NCBI GenBank assembly: GCA_946493765.1
Contig: CAMMAZ010000026.1
Coordinates: forward strand, 1-35,538
Direction: 5' to 3'
From: an uncultured Clostridia bacterium
Lineage (GTDB): Bacteria; Bacillota; Clostridia; Oscillospirales; Acutalibacteraceae
DNA: 35,538 bases
Part shown: in pieces, positions 1-7,620 of the stretch
How positions within the stretch are numbered: the stretch's first letter is position 1
Layout: every line of letters begins with the position of its first letter
The notes under the pieces: model-generated
What the model was told of the DNA's origin: nothing
Seen by the model: the letters and a program-made list of their open reading frames with translations, nothing else
Database searches by the model: none
Made by a program: the position numbers and the translations under genes

Positions 1-342
1 GGGAATGCGACCGGTCCGCATCTGCACATCGAATTGGAAGACGGAAAAGAATGGGCTTATAACAAACGTTTATTAAATCCCGACGATTATATCGATTTTT
101 CTGATTACGGTAAGGAAAGCGAGGAAGATTTTATGGCAAAAACCTATAAAAACGGTTCCACACGAGAATATGTTTATCAGACCGTGGAGGATTGCAAGAA
201 AAAAGAAAATTCCATCGGCTGGCTGGATGAATATGAAACCTGCGAATGCGTCGGTATTTACAGCGGCTGCTACGCAGTGGTTTACAATACCCCTGCAACG
301 AAAAAAATCGGTTTTGTCAACTATAGCGGCGGCGTCAAATAG
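1..342 (+). CDS. M23-family peptidase, C-terminal fragment (5' cut by window)
   Basis: The frame is open from base 1, so the gene begins upstream of the window. The first residues read GNATGPHLHIELEDG, which is the G-P-H-L-H-x-E end of a LytM/M23 zinc endopeptidase domain; the H-x-H pair supplies a zinc ligand and a catalytic histidine. About 75 residues follow (from NGSTREYVYQ to the stop), with a repeated small-residue/aromatic pattern ending GFVNYSGGVK. These resemble the SH3-like tails attached to phage-type or sporulation M23 peptidases. The role is peptidoglycan cross-bridge cleavage outside the membrane. The catalytic half of the domain is missing here, so activity cannot be judged. 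The gene ends at TAG and is followed by a bidirectional terminator shared with the convergent gene at 429-677. Confidence 0.75.
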   Translation, partial: GNATGPHLHIELEDGKEWAYNKRLLNPDDYIDFSDYGKESEEDFMAKTYKNGSTREYVYQTVEDCKKKENSIGWLDEYETCECVGIYSGCYAVVYNTPATKKIGFVNYSGGVK

Positions 343-355
343 CCCGGTCAAACAC

Positions 356-387
356 AAAAAACGGAAGCAAAATGCTTCCGTTTTTTA
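356..387. terminator. Bidirectional intrinsic terminator
   Basis: The stem CGGAAGCA/TGCTTCCG (362-369 with 373-380) has a short A-rich loop. It is flanked by an A-run on the left and a T-run (381-386) on the right, so it can terminate in both directions between the convergent genes ending at 342 (+) and 429 (-). Confidence 0.85.
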
Positions 388-428
388 TTCAGGAAACAGA
401 CCACACGTACCGCCGGCGCACCCGAATT

Positions 429-677
429 TTATAACCGGATCAAAATCTGTTTACCGTCGGCTGTGTGAATATCCACAAGTTCCAAACGCTTGTGCCTGTG
501 TTTATATTTCTTTAGGCAACAAATCAACCGTCTGCAATCTTTTGGAGAAACCGCAAACTCCGGGCGCACACGACTGACAATCCGTGCAGCAACCGACACG
601 ACCGGCCGGTTCAAAAGCAGACCGGTCGGCAAAAGAAGCACGAAATTCTTTTTGGCAGAACGAAAAATCAATTTCAT
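429..677 (-). CDS. Small protein (82 aa) coupled to the XRE/SHOCT-like regulator
   Basis: The ATG at 677 follows the TAA of the upstream regulator gene (679-681) by one base, so the two are almost certainly translationally coupled. The product has a basic N-terminus (MKLIFRSAKKN), a hydrophobic stretch at about residues 12-32 that may touch the membrane, and the C-terminus LELVDIHTADGKQILIRL. That ending closely resembles the end of the upstream protein (KLVEVESAQGDVVNIVVE), with the same L-V-x-V/I-x-x-A-D/Q-G-x-x-V/I-x-I pattern. Small proteins of this kind next to SHOCT-like regulators are known in Clostridia, but I know of no assigned function. A role as partner or anti-regulator of the upstream protein is inference. 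Confidence 0.65.
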   Translation of the reverse strand: MKLIFRSAKKNFVLLLPTGLLLNRPVVSVAARIVSRVRPEFAVSPKDCRRLICCLKKYKHRHKRLELVDIHTADGKQILIRL

Positions 678-678
678 T

Positions 679-1170
679 TTATTCTACCACTATGTTGACG
701 ACATCCCCCTGTGCCGATTCAACTTCAACCAATTTCCCGATCACTCCGGTTTCAACCAATGTGATGATCTGTTCAAAATCGATATCTTTGAGCTGTGCAT
801 GCTCTGCTACTTTCGGAATTTTTAATCCGATCTCCAGTGCCGTTTTGATCAGTTCCATCGGCAGATTGATCCGGACTTTATCGCCGTCGCTTGAATCGAC
901 AAGCACCTTCAGCGTTAGATCTTTTAATTCTTTTTTCTCAGTTTCATCTAAAAGCCGAACACTATTCACAGCTTCCGCTGACAGCAGCTCATCTGTGGTG
1001 ATAGCGAAAATGCGCGCCAACGGAACCAATAGTTGAATATCAGGGCAGGCGGCGCCATTTTCCCATTTGGAAACGGCCTGCGGCGACACGCCCAATTGTT
1101 CCGCCAGTTCTTCCTGCGTCATGCCTTTTGCCTTTCGATAAAAACTGATTTTTTCATCGATACCGTTCAT
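679..1170 (-). CDS. XRE-family HTH regulator with SHOCT-like C-terminal domain
   Basis: A longer frame runs upstream, but the ATG at 1170 is preceded by GGAGGGAATCAA and sits downstream of a good promoter, giving 163 aa. Residues 1-60 form a classic XRE helix-turn-helix (MTQEELAEQLGVSPQAVSKWENG), with the recognition helix around S-P-Q-A-V-S-K-W-E-N. An acidic linker (ETEKKELKDL) follows. The C-terminal region (about 80-163) has the DGDKVRINLP ... IITLVETGVIGKLVEVESAQGD pattern of the SHOCT-like domain found in bacterial membrane-stress regulators. It is co-transcribed with the 82-aa gene downstream. Its promoter is abutted by three copies of a palindromic motif, which suggests autoregulation. 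The target genes are unknown. Confidence 0.85.
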   Translation of the reverse strand: MNGIDEKISFYRKAKGMTQEELAEQLGVSPQAVSKWENGAACPDIQLLVPLARIFAITTDELLSAEAVNSVRLLDETEKKELKDLTLKVLVDSSDGDKVRINLPMELIKTALEIGLKIPKVAEHAQLKDIDFEQIITLVETGVIGKLVEVESAQGDVVNIVVE

Positions 1171-1203
1171 TTGATTCCCTCCAATATTTTTACGGCTGTT
1201 TTT

Positions 1204-1232
1204 ATTGTATGCGGAGAAAAGCACAAAAGCAA
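1204..1232 (-). promoter_or_regulatory. Sigma-A promoter of the XRE regulator operon
   Basis: On the minus strand the -35 is TTGCTT (1227-1232) and the -10 is TACAAT (1204-1209), with a 17-bp spacer. The first palindromic operator copy begins three bases upstream of the -35. Confidence 0.75.
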
Positions 1233-1234
1233 GG

Positions 1235-1290
1235 AACCAAAGGTTGTTTTTGCAAAACCATTGGTTGCAAACGTTCTCAACCAATGGTTG
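1235..1290. promoter_or_regulatory. Operator array: three AACC-N3-GGTT palindromes
   Basis: Three palindromes share the core AACC-N3-GGTT: 1235-1245 (AAA centre), 1256-1266 (ATT) and 1279-1289 (AAT). Their centres are 21 and 23 bp apart, about two helical turns, so bound dimers would lie on one face of the DNA. A half-site GGTT follows at 1294-1297. The array lies just upstream of the -35 of the XRE gene, a position that fits activation or co-operative autoregulation. Copies two and three also form a 12-bp inverted repeat (1256-1267 with 1278-1289), which could act as a weak hairpin at the end of the upstream gene; only a TTTT tail follows. Confidence 0.6.
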
Positions 1291-1325
1291 TATGGTTGTA
1301 AGCCCACGGCTGCGCCCGGTATATC

Positions 1326-3515
1326 CTACAAATGTTTCTTTGCATTTGGCTTTTTGGGTCTTTGCAACCACACACAGCCGCCATATATTCCAAGCTCCAA
1401 CAGCAAAACAGCGGCGCCAACGCACCAGTAAATAACCGGTGTGGTAAAGGAGCCGATTTTGCTTTGATAAACATTGAGAATCAAATCCCCGTTCATGGTT
1501 TGCCCGTCCATCGACAGTTCGCCCGCATAGGTATCCAAAACCTTGGAAAACGTCTGTATCCATGCCATGGAATCTTCTGTTTGCCCATCGGCCGCCCGGA
1601 TGGAAAGGCGGTACTTTTCTCTGCCTGCGGGTTCCATGTCCTCTGGCAGCGTTAGGGTGATCCAACGGTCTTTGCTGTCGTTTTTGTCGATTGTCCATTG
1701 CCCGATCCGGTCGCCGTCCTCCTTTGAGAGCGTGACGGCATAAACGGCGTTGCCGGAAAGCTGATCCGCATAGAGTGCAAGCTGGTTGACCGGCCTGTCC
1801 GCATAAAATTCCTGACACAGGACATGACCGCCCGCTGCCAGATCCTTATGTTTTAAAAGATTATTCGGGTTATCGCAGCAAACGGCTGGCTGCCGAAACG
1901 TCCAGTCCTGCCGGTAAAACGCACCGGCTTTCCCAATCAACAGCGCCACTGATAAGGCAAGACAAACCGGCATGACGATATGCAAAACCGGCGGCCGTTT
2001 TCCGACAGTTTCCCGCGCAGACGGCAAAGAGGAAAATCCGCGCGCTGCCAAAAGGCAGATCACAAACAAAAAGGGGATGCTATAAGACTGTTTGGCTTCC
2101 CAGATCAGATAGAACAGCATAGCGCCAAACAGCGTGACCACCGGCAGCAAAAACTGTTTTTCCCTTTTGCGCAATACGGTAACGATCCCCACACAGCAAA
2201 ACAGCAGCACCGCCGCGCGGTAAATCTGGCAGTATAAAAGCAAACCGTCCGCTTTATCCCCTGCGACATATGGATAAATGCCGGTGTAATGGCTTTGCTG
2301 CTTTAAACGCAATGACACGTCTGCACTGCCTTCCGACCAGGTGACGCAATGCTTCACGATCAGATGCCCGAGCGTGCCGGTGACGCCATAGTCCCGCAGT
2401 GTTTCCTTGATTTCCTGCAGATTGGCGGCTGTTTTTTCCGCCTTTGTTTCAAACGACGCAGTAAACGACGAATCCGCGCTGTTAAAACTCCCGTTTCCGT
2501 GCAGACCCATCATGATCCAATGGGTCAGCGGGTAATTGCCGGAGGTGTCGTTGGCGTAATACTGCACGGCAGGGCGCAGCGCTAAGTACCCGCCCGCCGT
2601 GACGACCACACAAAGACCGGTGCAGACAAGCTGCCGCCACAGCTGTTTTTTGTTTTTTCGTGCGAGAAAAAAGACAAGAAAACAAACGCCAAAGGCGATG
2701 GATTCGATGAGAACCACCGGTCGGATCAGAAAACCGGCGGCGCTCAAAATACCAAATAAAACGGATGCAAAAATGCGCCGTTTGAATTGTGTTTGCTTGT
2801 AAATACACACACCGCAATAAAACACGCCGGTCATGAACGGCATGCAAAATGAAACGGTATAAACCCACGGCGCTGTGAGATACAGCACCGGATTTAGCAT
2901 GTTCAGCGCCAAAAAACGAATGGCAAATCGGTTGCCAAACAGTTTTTTGACACCCAAAAACAACAGGATCTCCGCAACATATAGCAGCAGTGTGTTGCAT
3001 AAAACGGATGCCGCAGCAAAATTTTCGACGCCAAAAAACGATAAGACTTTATAAAAAACAGCCAGCAACAAAATCAAAAACGTGTTGTTGGAATAACGTG
3101 AAAAATAAGGGACCGACGTGTCGATCTTCTCATCGATACCAAGTGCGAGCGCAGCCGCCTGATCCTGCACCATGTAGCTGTCGGAATTGGGAATCACCGG
3201 AAAGCGCCAAACCGTAAGCGATAAAAGCAGCGCCAAAACAGCGAAAAGCACGCACCCGCAAACAGACAGCTGCCGCCCGTTTAACCTGTCGGTCAGCTGA
3301 TAGAAAAACCATACGAGAACCGATAACAGCAAGACGCCGCAGCACACAATCAGCACGGTAAATGGTGAAATACCGTACCATTCGTCCGGCCCCCTGAATC
3401 GGACAGCGCCTGAATGGATGATCAGCAGCGCACCTCCAAAAGCGACGCCGGTGAGCAGCAGCGTGCAAAGCACAACGGCCGTTACCGAAACGCGAAGCAA
3501 CGGATTTCGAAACAT
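1326..3515 (-). CDS. Large multi-pass membrane protein, GT-C glycosyltransferase-like
   Basis: The 729-aa product has roughly 11-13 hydrophobic segments between residues 8 and 530, a soluble C-terminal region of about 160 residues, and a last membrane segment near 690-715 followed by a basic tail (RPKKPNAKKHL). The first large extracytoplasmic loop after the third segment carries PNSDSYMVQDQA (Asp112). GT-C enzymes of the PMT/ArnT type place their catalytic acid in the equivalent loop. The conserved-looking central stretch NYPLTHWIMMGLHGNGSFN also fits this class. The expected role is transfer of a sugar from a lipid-phosphate donor to an envelope polymer or protein. The acceptor is unknown, and the assignment rests on topology rather than a specific family match. 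The start has GGGGGATC upstream and a promoter at 3554-3582. Confidence 0.6.
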   Translation of the reverse strand: MFRNPLLRVSVTAVVLCTLLLTGVAFGGALLIIHSGAVRFRGPDEWYGISPFTVLIVCCGVLLLSVLVWFFYQLTDRLNGRQLSVCGCVLFAVLALLLSLTVWRFPVIPNSDSYMVQDQAAALALGIDEKIDTSVPYFSRYSNNTFLILLLAVFYKVLSFFGVENFAAASVLCNTLLLYVAEILLFLGVKKLFGNRFAIRFLALNMLNPVLYLTAPWVYTVSFCMPFMTGVFYCGVCIYKQTQFKRRIFASVLFGILSAAGFLIRPVVLIESIAFGVCFLVFFLARKNKKQLWRQLVCTGLCVVVTAGGYLALRPAVQYYANDTSGNYPLTHWIMMGLHGNGSFNSADSSFTASFETKAEKTAANLQEIKETLRDYGVTGTLGHLIVKHCVTWSEGSADVSLRLKQQSHYTGIYPYVAGDKADGLLLYCQIYRAAVLLFCCVGIVTVLRKREKQFLLPVVTLFGAMLFYLIWEAKQSYSIPFLFVICLLAARGFSSLPSARETVGKRPPVLHIVMPVCLALSVALLIGKAGAFYRQDWTFRQPAVCCDNPNNLLKHKDLAAGGHVLCQEFYADRPVNQLALYADQLSGNAVYAVTLSKEDGDRIGQWTIDKNDSKDRWITLTLPEDMEPAGREKYRLSIRAADGQTEDSMAWIQTFSKVLDTYAGELSMDGQTMNGDLILNVYQSKIGSFTTPVIYWCVGAAVLLLELGIYGGCVWLQRPKKPNAKKHL

Positions 3516-3553
3516 TTTGATCCCCCTGTTGTTTTAAAAATCTGAATGGGATT

Positions 3554-3582
3554 ATTATAGCATAAAAATACCGTTTTTGAAA
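3554..3582 (-). promoter_or_regulatory. Promoter of the GT-C-like gene
   Basis: On the minus strand the -35 is TTTCAA (3577-3582) and the -10 is TATAAT (3554-3559), with a 17-bp spacer, about 40 bp before the ATG at 3515. The -10 is perfect and the -35 is weak. Confidence 0.6.
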
Positions 3583-3634
3583 TCTTTTTTGGAAGAAAAC
3601 GAACATTAATAAAAAACTATTCCGGAAACGGCAA

Positions 3635-3665
3635 CCGCGGCGCAAGGAAAATCCTTGCGCCGCGG
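3635..3665. terminator. Strong GC hairpin after the split glutamate synthase operon
   Basis: A perfect 14-bp stem, CCGCGGCGCAAGGA/TCCTTGCGCCGCGG (3635-3648 with 3652-3665), has a 3-nt loop. It lies 16 bp after the last gene of the minus-strand operon. No long T-run follows on the minus strand, so it may act as a 3' stabiliser or an imperfect terminator. Confidence 0.6.
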
Positions 3666-3680
3666 CTTTTGGAAAGATGT

Positions 3681-4394
3681 TTAGTTATTGGTGTACATTT
3701 TTTTATAGGGATTTTTGGAATTGGGGCGGATCACATGAAAAGGGGCGTTCAATACCGTTTGCATATTAAGCCCGAAAATCGAACAATATTCCGACAGATA
3801 GGGTTCCAGTTCCGCCATTTCCTCTTCGCTTGCAGGATGGATTTCCACCTGTTTTGGCAGATCGGGCAGCCGGTCGCCCCTTAAAAAGATTTTGCCGCCG
3901 TGCATACCGGTTCCGGTGAAATTGCCGGTGATCTTGTCGGCATTTTTCAGATTCAAAACGGCGATCAGACCGCCCGCCTGATATTCGCCCAGAAAGCTGC
4001 CGGTCGTTTCGCCGACGATCAGAACCGGTTTTTTCTCCTTATACTGCTTCATATGGATGCCCGCACGGTATCCGGCGCAGCCTTTGACATAGATCCGACC
4101 GCCGCGCATCGCATAACCGGGCGCGTCGCCGATGTTGCCGTTGATAACGATCAGGCCCTCGTTCATGGTATCGCCGACCGCATCCTGCGCATTGCCGTTG
4201 ACGGTGATGGTCGACCCGTTTAAATAAGCGCCAAGCGCGTTGCCCGGTACGCCGGAAATGGTGATGTCCTTACCGGACATGCCGGAACCGATAAACCGCT
4301 GTCCGAAACACTCTTTGATCTCTATCTTTTCGTCCGTTTGCCGGACTCTGTTGTTTAATTCCTGAAAATCGAGCCCTTTTGCATTGATGACCAT
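3681..4394 (-). CDS. GXGXG-domain protein of split glutamate synthase
   Basis: The 237-aa product corresponds to the C-terminal GXGXG (alpha-C) domain of the glutamate synthase large subunit. This domain is a right-handed beta-helix that has a structural role between the glutaminase and synthase domains. Repeated turns are visible: GSGMSGKDITISG, GNALGAYLNGSTITVNG, GDTMNEGLIVINGN and GYAMRGGRIYVKG. The last 60 residues are a non-repeat tail (LPKQVEIHPASEEEMAELEPY). In bacterial GltB the domain is fused to the others; here it is a separate gene and the last of the operon, 39 bp after the FAD oxidoreductase gene. The start is the ATG at 4394 with a GAGGAATG-type site upstream. Confidence 0.9.
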   Translation of the reverse strand: MVINAKGLDFQELNNRVRQTDEKIEIKECFGQRFIGSGMSGKDITISGVPGNALGAYLNGSTITVNGNAQDAVGDTMNEGLIVINGNIGDAPGYAMRGGRIYVKGCAGYRAGIHMKQYKEKKPVLIVGETTGSFLGEYQAGGLIAVLNLKNADKITGNFTGTGMHGGKIFLRGDRLPDLPKQVEIHPASEEEMAELEPYLSEYCSIFGLNMQTVLNAPFHVIRPNSKNPYKKMYTNN

Positions 4395-4433
4395 GATCTT
4401 GCATTCCTCATTTCTTTCATGTATATCGCAGGT

Positions 4434-5660
4434 TTATTTCCCGGCCAGCACCTTGTCGCGGTAGCCGCGGCCAAACGCCATCAAAGACGGGTGTTCAAAC
4501 ACCATGTCGAAATCAATTTCCGATAACGGCGTTTGCTCCCGGATCAGATTGGTGTAAATGCCGGCGCGGTCAATGTTGCCGATCAGAATATAGCCTTTGA
4601 GCTTACCATCTTTGATAAACATTTTTTTATAGCTTTCTTTGTCCTGCACGCATTTTTCTTCGCCTTCGTAGCTGCCTGCGGTGATGATATGCAGCCCTAA
4701 CAGCCCGATCGCGTTCATGGGGATCGCCTTGTCAAACACACAAGACGCGCCCGCCATGTTTTTGCCCGCGCATTCGCCTTGCAGATAGGCGTTTGGCAGC
4801 AACGCTAAAATCCGATCCTGATCGGAGGAAATATCGTGGCTTTCGGTGCAGTCGCCCGCCGCATAGACATCCGGCAGGGAGGTTTGCATGGTCGCATCGA
4901 TAACGATACCGCGCCCGACCTTGCCGCCCGCGTCTTTGATCAAAGAAACGTTCGGGCGCACACCGACCGCCAGCACCAGCTGATCGAATGTCAGCTTTTC
5001 TCCGCTTTTCAAAAGGGCGGTGTTGTGGTCAAAACTTTCGACGCTGTCGTTTAAATAAAACTTGAGTCCCTGTTTCTCCAAATGCCGCTGCATCATCTGG
5101 GCGCCCGCTTCATCGAGAATGCTCGAGAGAATATGCGGCGCCAAATCCACCACCGTGACCGAACGGACGGAATCAAAAATCCCTTCGGCGCATTTTAAAC
5201 CGATCAGACCGGCGCCGATGATCAAAACGTTTGATGCGGGCGTGATCGCCTTTTGCAGTGCGGTCGCCGCGTCCAGCGTCATAAAGGTAAATTTTTGTTC
5301 AACGGTTTCCAAGCCTTTCATTGGCGGCACAAACGGCGACGAACCGGTCGCGCAAAGCAGTTTGTCATAGGAAACTGTTTTTCCGCTTTCGAGCAGCACC
5401 TGTTTTGCGTCCGGGTCGATTTTTGTGACCTTTTGACCGAGTATCGTTTCCACCTTGTTTGTCTGATAAAAATCGTCCGGCCGGTAACGCATCAATTCTT
5501 CTGTGGTTTTGCCGCACAACAGATAGGAGATCAATGGGCGCGAATAGGTATGGTAGGGCTCGTCGCTGATGATGGTGATTTTACCCTTCTGATCGACCTG
5601 CCGGATGCCTTCCACACAGCCGACCGCCGCCGCGCTGTTTCCGATAATCACATAGTTCAT
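4434..5660 (-). CDS. NAD(P)/FAD-dependent oxidoreductase of the split GOGAT operon
   Basis: The 408-aa product is a pyridine nucleotide-disulphide oxidoreductase of the rubredoxin/nitrite-reductase reductase type. The N-terminal FAD-binding Rossmann segment is YVIIGNSAAAVGCVEGI (residues 3-19). A second Rossmann segment, NVLIIGAGLIGLKCAEGI (about 143-160), binds NAD(P)H, and VYAAGDCTE (about 265-273) contacts FAD. No redox-active C-x4-C pair is visible, so it probably passes electrons from NAD(P)H to an iron-sulphur partner. The partner is most likely the Fe-S protein encoded immediately upstream, which would feed the glutamate synthase. This is a small-subunit role distinct in sequence from classical GltD. 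The RBS GGTGAGGT precedes the ATG at 5660. Confidence 0.85.
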   Translation of the reverse strand: MNYVIIGNSAAAVGCVEGIRQVDQKGKITIISDEPYHTYSRPLISYLLCGKTTEELMRYRPDDFYQTNKVETILGQKVTKIDPDAKQVLLESGKTVSYDKLLCATGSSPFVPPMKGLETVEQKFTFMTLDAATALQKAITPASNVLIIGAGLIGLKCAEGIFDSVRSVTVVDLAPHILSSILDEAGAQMMQRHLEKQGLKFYLNDSVESFDHNTALLKSGEKLTFDQLVLAVGVRPNVSLIKDAGGKVGRGIVIDATMQTSLPDVYAAGDCTESHDISSDQDRILALLPNAYLQGECAGKNMAGASCVFDKAIPMNAIGLLGLHIITAGSYEGEEKCVQDKESYKKMFIKDGKLKGYILIGNIDRAGIYTNLIREQTPLSEIDFDMVFEHPSLMAFGRGYRDKVLAGK

Positions 5661-5669
5661 GGTCGCACC

Positions 5670-6101
5670 TCACCTTTCTTCAAACACGATGGCGTTGTTC
5701 GGACAGCCCGCCACACACGCGGGTTTTCCCTTTGTGGTTTTAAGGCACAGCTCGCATTTGGTCACCGCGCCGTCCTCCGTTGGCAGAATGCAGCCATACG
5801 GACAGGTCAAAACGCAGGTGAAGCAGTGCACGCATTTGTCCTGATCGATGGTGACGACGCCGTCGGCGGTTTTGGAAAGCGCGCCGGTGATACAGCTTTT
5901 GACGCACAGCGCCTCATCGCAATGCCGGCAGTTGACGGCAAAATGCACGTCGTCCCCGTCCTCCACGCGGATATTCGGATGAATGGTCTTATCTTTAAGC
6001 GCCCTTGCCATATCCGGCTCGCCGGTCTGTGCGAATGCGCAGTTGTATTCGCACAGATGACAGCCAAGGCACCATTTTTCATTTACATAAACACGTTTCA
6101 A
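5670..6101 (-). CDS. Four-cluster 4Fe-4S ferredoxin-like electron carrier
   Basis: The chosen start is TTG at 6101, placed eight bases after AAGGAGG, giving 143 aa. A longer ATG frame from 6128 would overlap the upstream gene and skip this site. Seventeen cysteines are visible. They include C11-x2-C14-x2-C17-x3-C21, C58-x2-C61-x4-C66-x3-C70, C90-x2-C93-x2-C96-x3-C100 with C104, and C116-x2-C119-x9-C129-x3-C133. This is the four-cluster layout of HycB/DmsB-type electron transfer subunits. It sits between the FMN synthase gene and the FAD oxidoreductase gene and presumably links them electrically. It starts 13 bp after the upstream stop. Confidence 0.88.
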   Translation of the reverse strand: MKRVYVNEKWCLGCHLCEYNCAFAQTGEPDMARALKDKTIHPNIRVEDGDDVHFAVNCRHCDEALCVKSCITGALSKTADGVVTIDQDKCVHCFTCVLTCPYGCILPTEDGAVTKCELCLKTTKGKPACVAGCPNNAIVFEER

Positions 6102-6114
6102 TCCCGTTTCCTCC

Positions 6115-7620
6115 TTATTCGCCGGCATGTTTGATGCCGAGAATCTCCAGCTCTTTTTCGTTGAGTCCGACGCCGCGCAGCATCAGGCGGTTGCCGCGCA
6201 GGCTTTCGATGGAGTTGATCCCCATGCCGCCCATCATTTCCTTGATTTCATGCGTCCACGCTTCGACAAGGTTGACAAGCCGCTTGTAGCCGATGTCGGG
6301 GTTCAGCCGTTTGACCAGATCGGGACGCTGGGTCGCGATGCCCCAGTTGCATTTGCCGGCATGACAGCTTCTGCAAAGGTGGCAGCCGAGTGCCAGCAGC
6401 GCGGCGGTGCCGATATAGCAGGCGTCCGCTCCCAGTGCAATAGCTTTGAACACGTCGGTGCTGCAGCGGCAGCTGCCGCCGACCACGATCGACACATTGT
6501 CGCGAATCCCTTCGTCGCGCAGCCGCTGGTCCACCGCGGCAAGCGCTAATTCGATCGGGATACCGACATTGTCGCGAATGCGCGTCGGCGCGGCGCCCGT
6601 GCCGCCGCGGTAGCCGTCGATCGCAATGATGTCCGCGCCGCTGCGGGCAATACCGCTGGCGATCGCCGCCACATTATGCACCGCTGCGATTTTAACGATG
6701 ACGGGTTTTTGATAATTGGTCGCTTCTTTGAGCGAAAACACCAGCTGGCGCAGATCCTCGATCGAATAGATATCATGGTGCGGCGCGGGAGAAATCGCAT
6801 CGGACCCTTCGGGGATCATGCGGGTGCGGGAAATATCGCCGACGATTTTTGTTCCCGGCAGGTGTCCGCCAATCCCCGGCTTTGCGCCCTGCCCCATTTT
6901 GATTTCGATCGCCGCGGCGGTATCCAGATAATCCGCATGCACGCCAAACCGGCCGGATGCGACCTGCACGATGGTATTGGCGCCATATTGATAAAAGTCG
7001 TCGTGCAGACCGCCTTCACCGGTATTATAATAAATGCCAAGTTCCGTTGCGGCGCGCGCCAATGATTCGTGCGCATTGTAGCTGATGGAACCGTAGCTCA
7101 TCGCCGAAAACATGATCGGCGTTTTCAGTTCAAGATAAGGCGATGCATTCGGGATGATCTTTCCGTCCTTGTCCCGCTGGATCTTTTTGGTCTTTGCGCC
7201 CAAAAAAGTACGGGTTTCCATCGGTTCCCGCAGCGGGTCGATCGACGGATTGGTCACCTGCGAAGCGTTGAGAAGAATTTTATCAAAATAGATCGGATAA
7301 GGCTCCGGGTTCCCCATGGAAGATAACAGCACCCCGCCGGAATCCGCCTGCCGGTAGATTTCCTGCATGAGCTTGTTGCTCCAGTTGGCGTTGATTTTAA
7401 AAGTATCCTCATTTTTAACGATCCGCAGCGCGCCGGTCGGACACAAGCTGACGCAGCGGTGACAGTTGACGCATTTTGCATCGTCCGCCGCCATTTTTCC
7501 GGTCTGGGGAACAAAACTGTGCACCTCGTTGGCGCACTGCCGTTCGCAGACGCGGCAGCCGATACATCTGTCCGGATCACGGACGACCCGGTATTCCGGA
7601 ACAATATAATTGATTCCCAT
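6115..7620 (-). CDS. Glutamate synthase, FMN-binding synthase domain with N-terminal ferredoxin domain
   Basis: The ATG at 7620 overlaps the upstream TAA by one base (TAATG), with GGAGGGAATGCGTA before it, giving 501 aa. Residues 19-29 (CIGCRVCERQC) and 50-60 (CVNCHRCVSLC) are two 4Fe-4S motifs. The rest is the FMN TIM barrel of glutamate synthase: MSYGSISYNAHESLARAA, GGTGAAPTRIRDNVG, VVGGSCRCSTDVFKAIALGAD, and the cluster-binding loop CHLCRSCHAGKCNWGIATQR. It reduces 2-oxoglutarate plus channelled ammonia to glutamate. This is the archaeal/clostridial arrangement in which the GltB domains are separate proteins, and electrons probably arrive via the Fe-S protein and FAD oxidoreductase downstream. 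Confidence 0.93.
   Translation of the reverse strand: MGINYIVPEYRVVRDPDRCIGCRVCERQCANEVHSFVPQTGKMAADDAKCVNCHRCVSLCPTGALRIVKNEDTFKINANWSNKLMQEIYRQADSGGVLLSSMGNPEPYPIYFDKILLNASQVTNPSIDPLREPMETRTFLGAKTKKIQRDKDGKIIPNASPYLELKTPIMFSAMSYGSISYNAHESLARAATELGIYYNTGEGGLHDDFYQYGANTIVQVASGRFGVHADYLDTAAAIEIKMGQGAKPGIGGHLPGTKIVGDISRTRMIPEGSDAISPAPHHDIYSIEDLRQLVFSLKEATNYQKPVIVKIAAVHNVAAIASGIARSGADIIAIDGYRGGTGAAPTRIRDNVGIPIELALAAVDQRLRDEGIRDNVSIVVGGSCRCSTDVFKAIALGADACYIGTAALLALGCHLCRSCHAGKCNWGIATQRPDLVKRLNPDIGYKRLVNLVEAWTHEIKEMMGGMGINSIESLRGNRLMLRGVGLNEKELEILGIKHAGE

Noticed and set aside
1256-1289. The 12-bp inverted repeat as the intrinsic terminator of the GT-C-like gene
   Set aside because: Only four Ts follow on the minus strand, and the same bases form three evenly spaced palindromes, so an operator array explains more.
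2482-3000. Minus-strand frame inside the GT-C-like gene
   Set aside because: It overlaps the long membrane-protein frame in another register and has a low-complexity Cys/His/Arg composition typical of a shadow frame.
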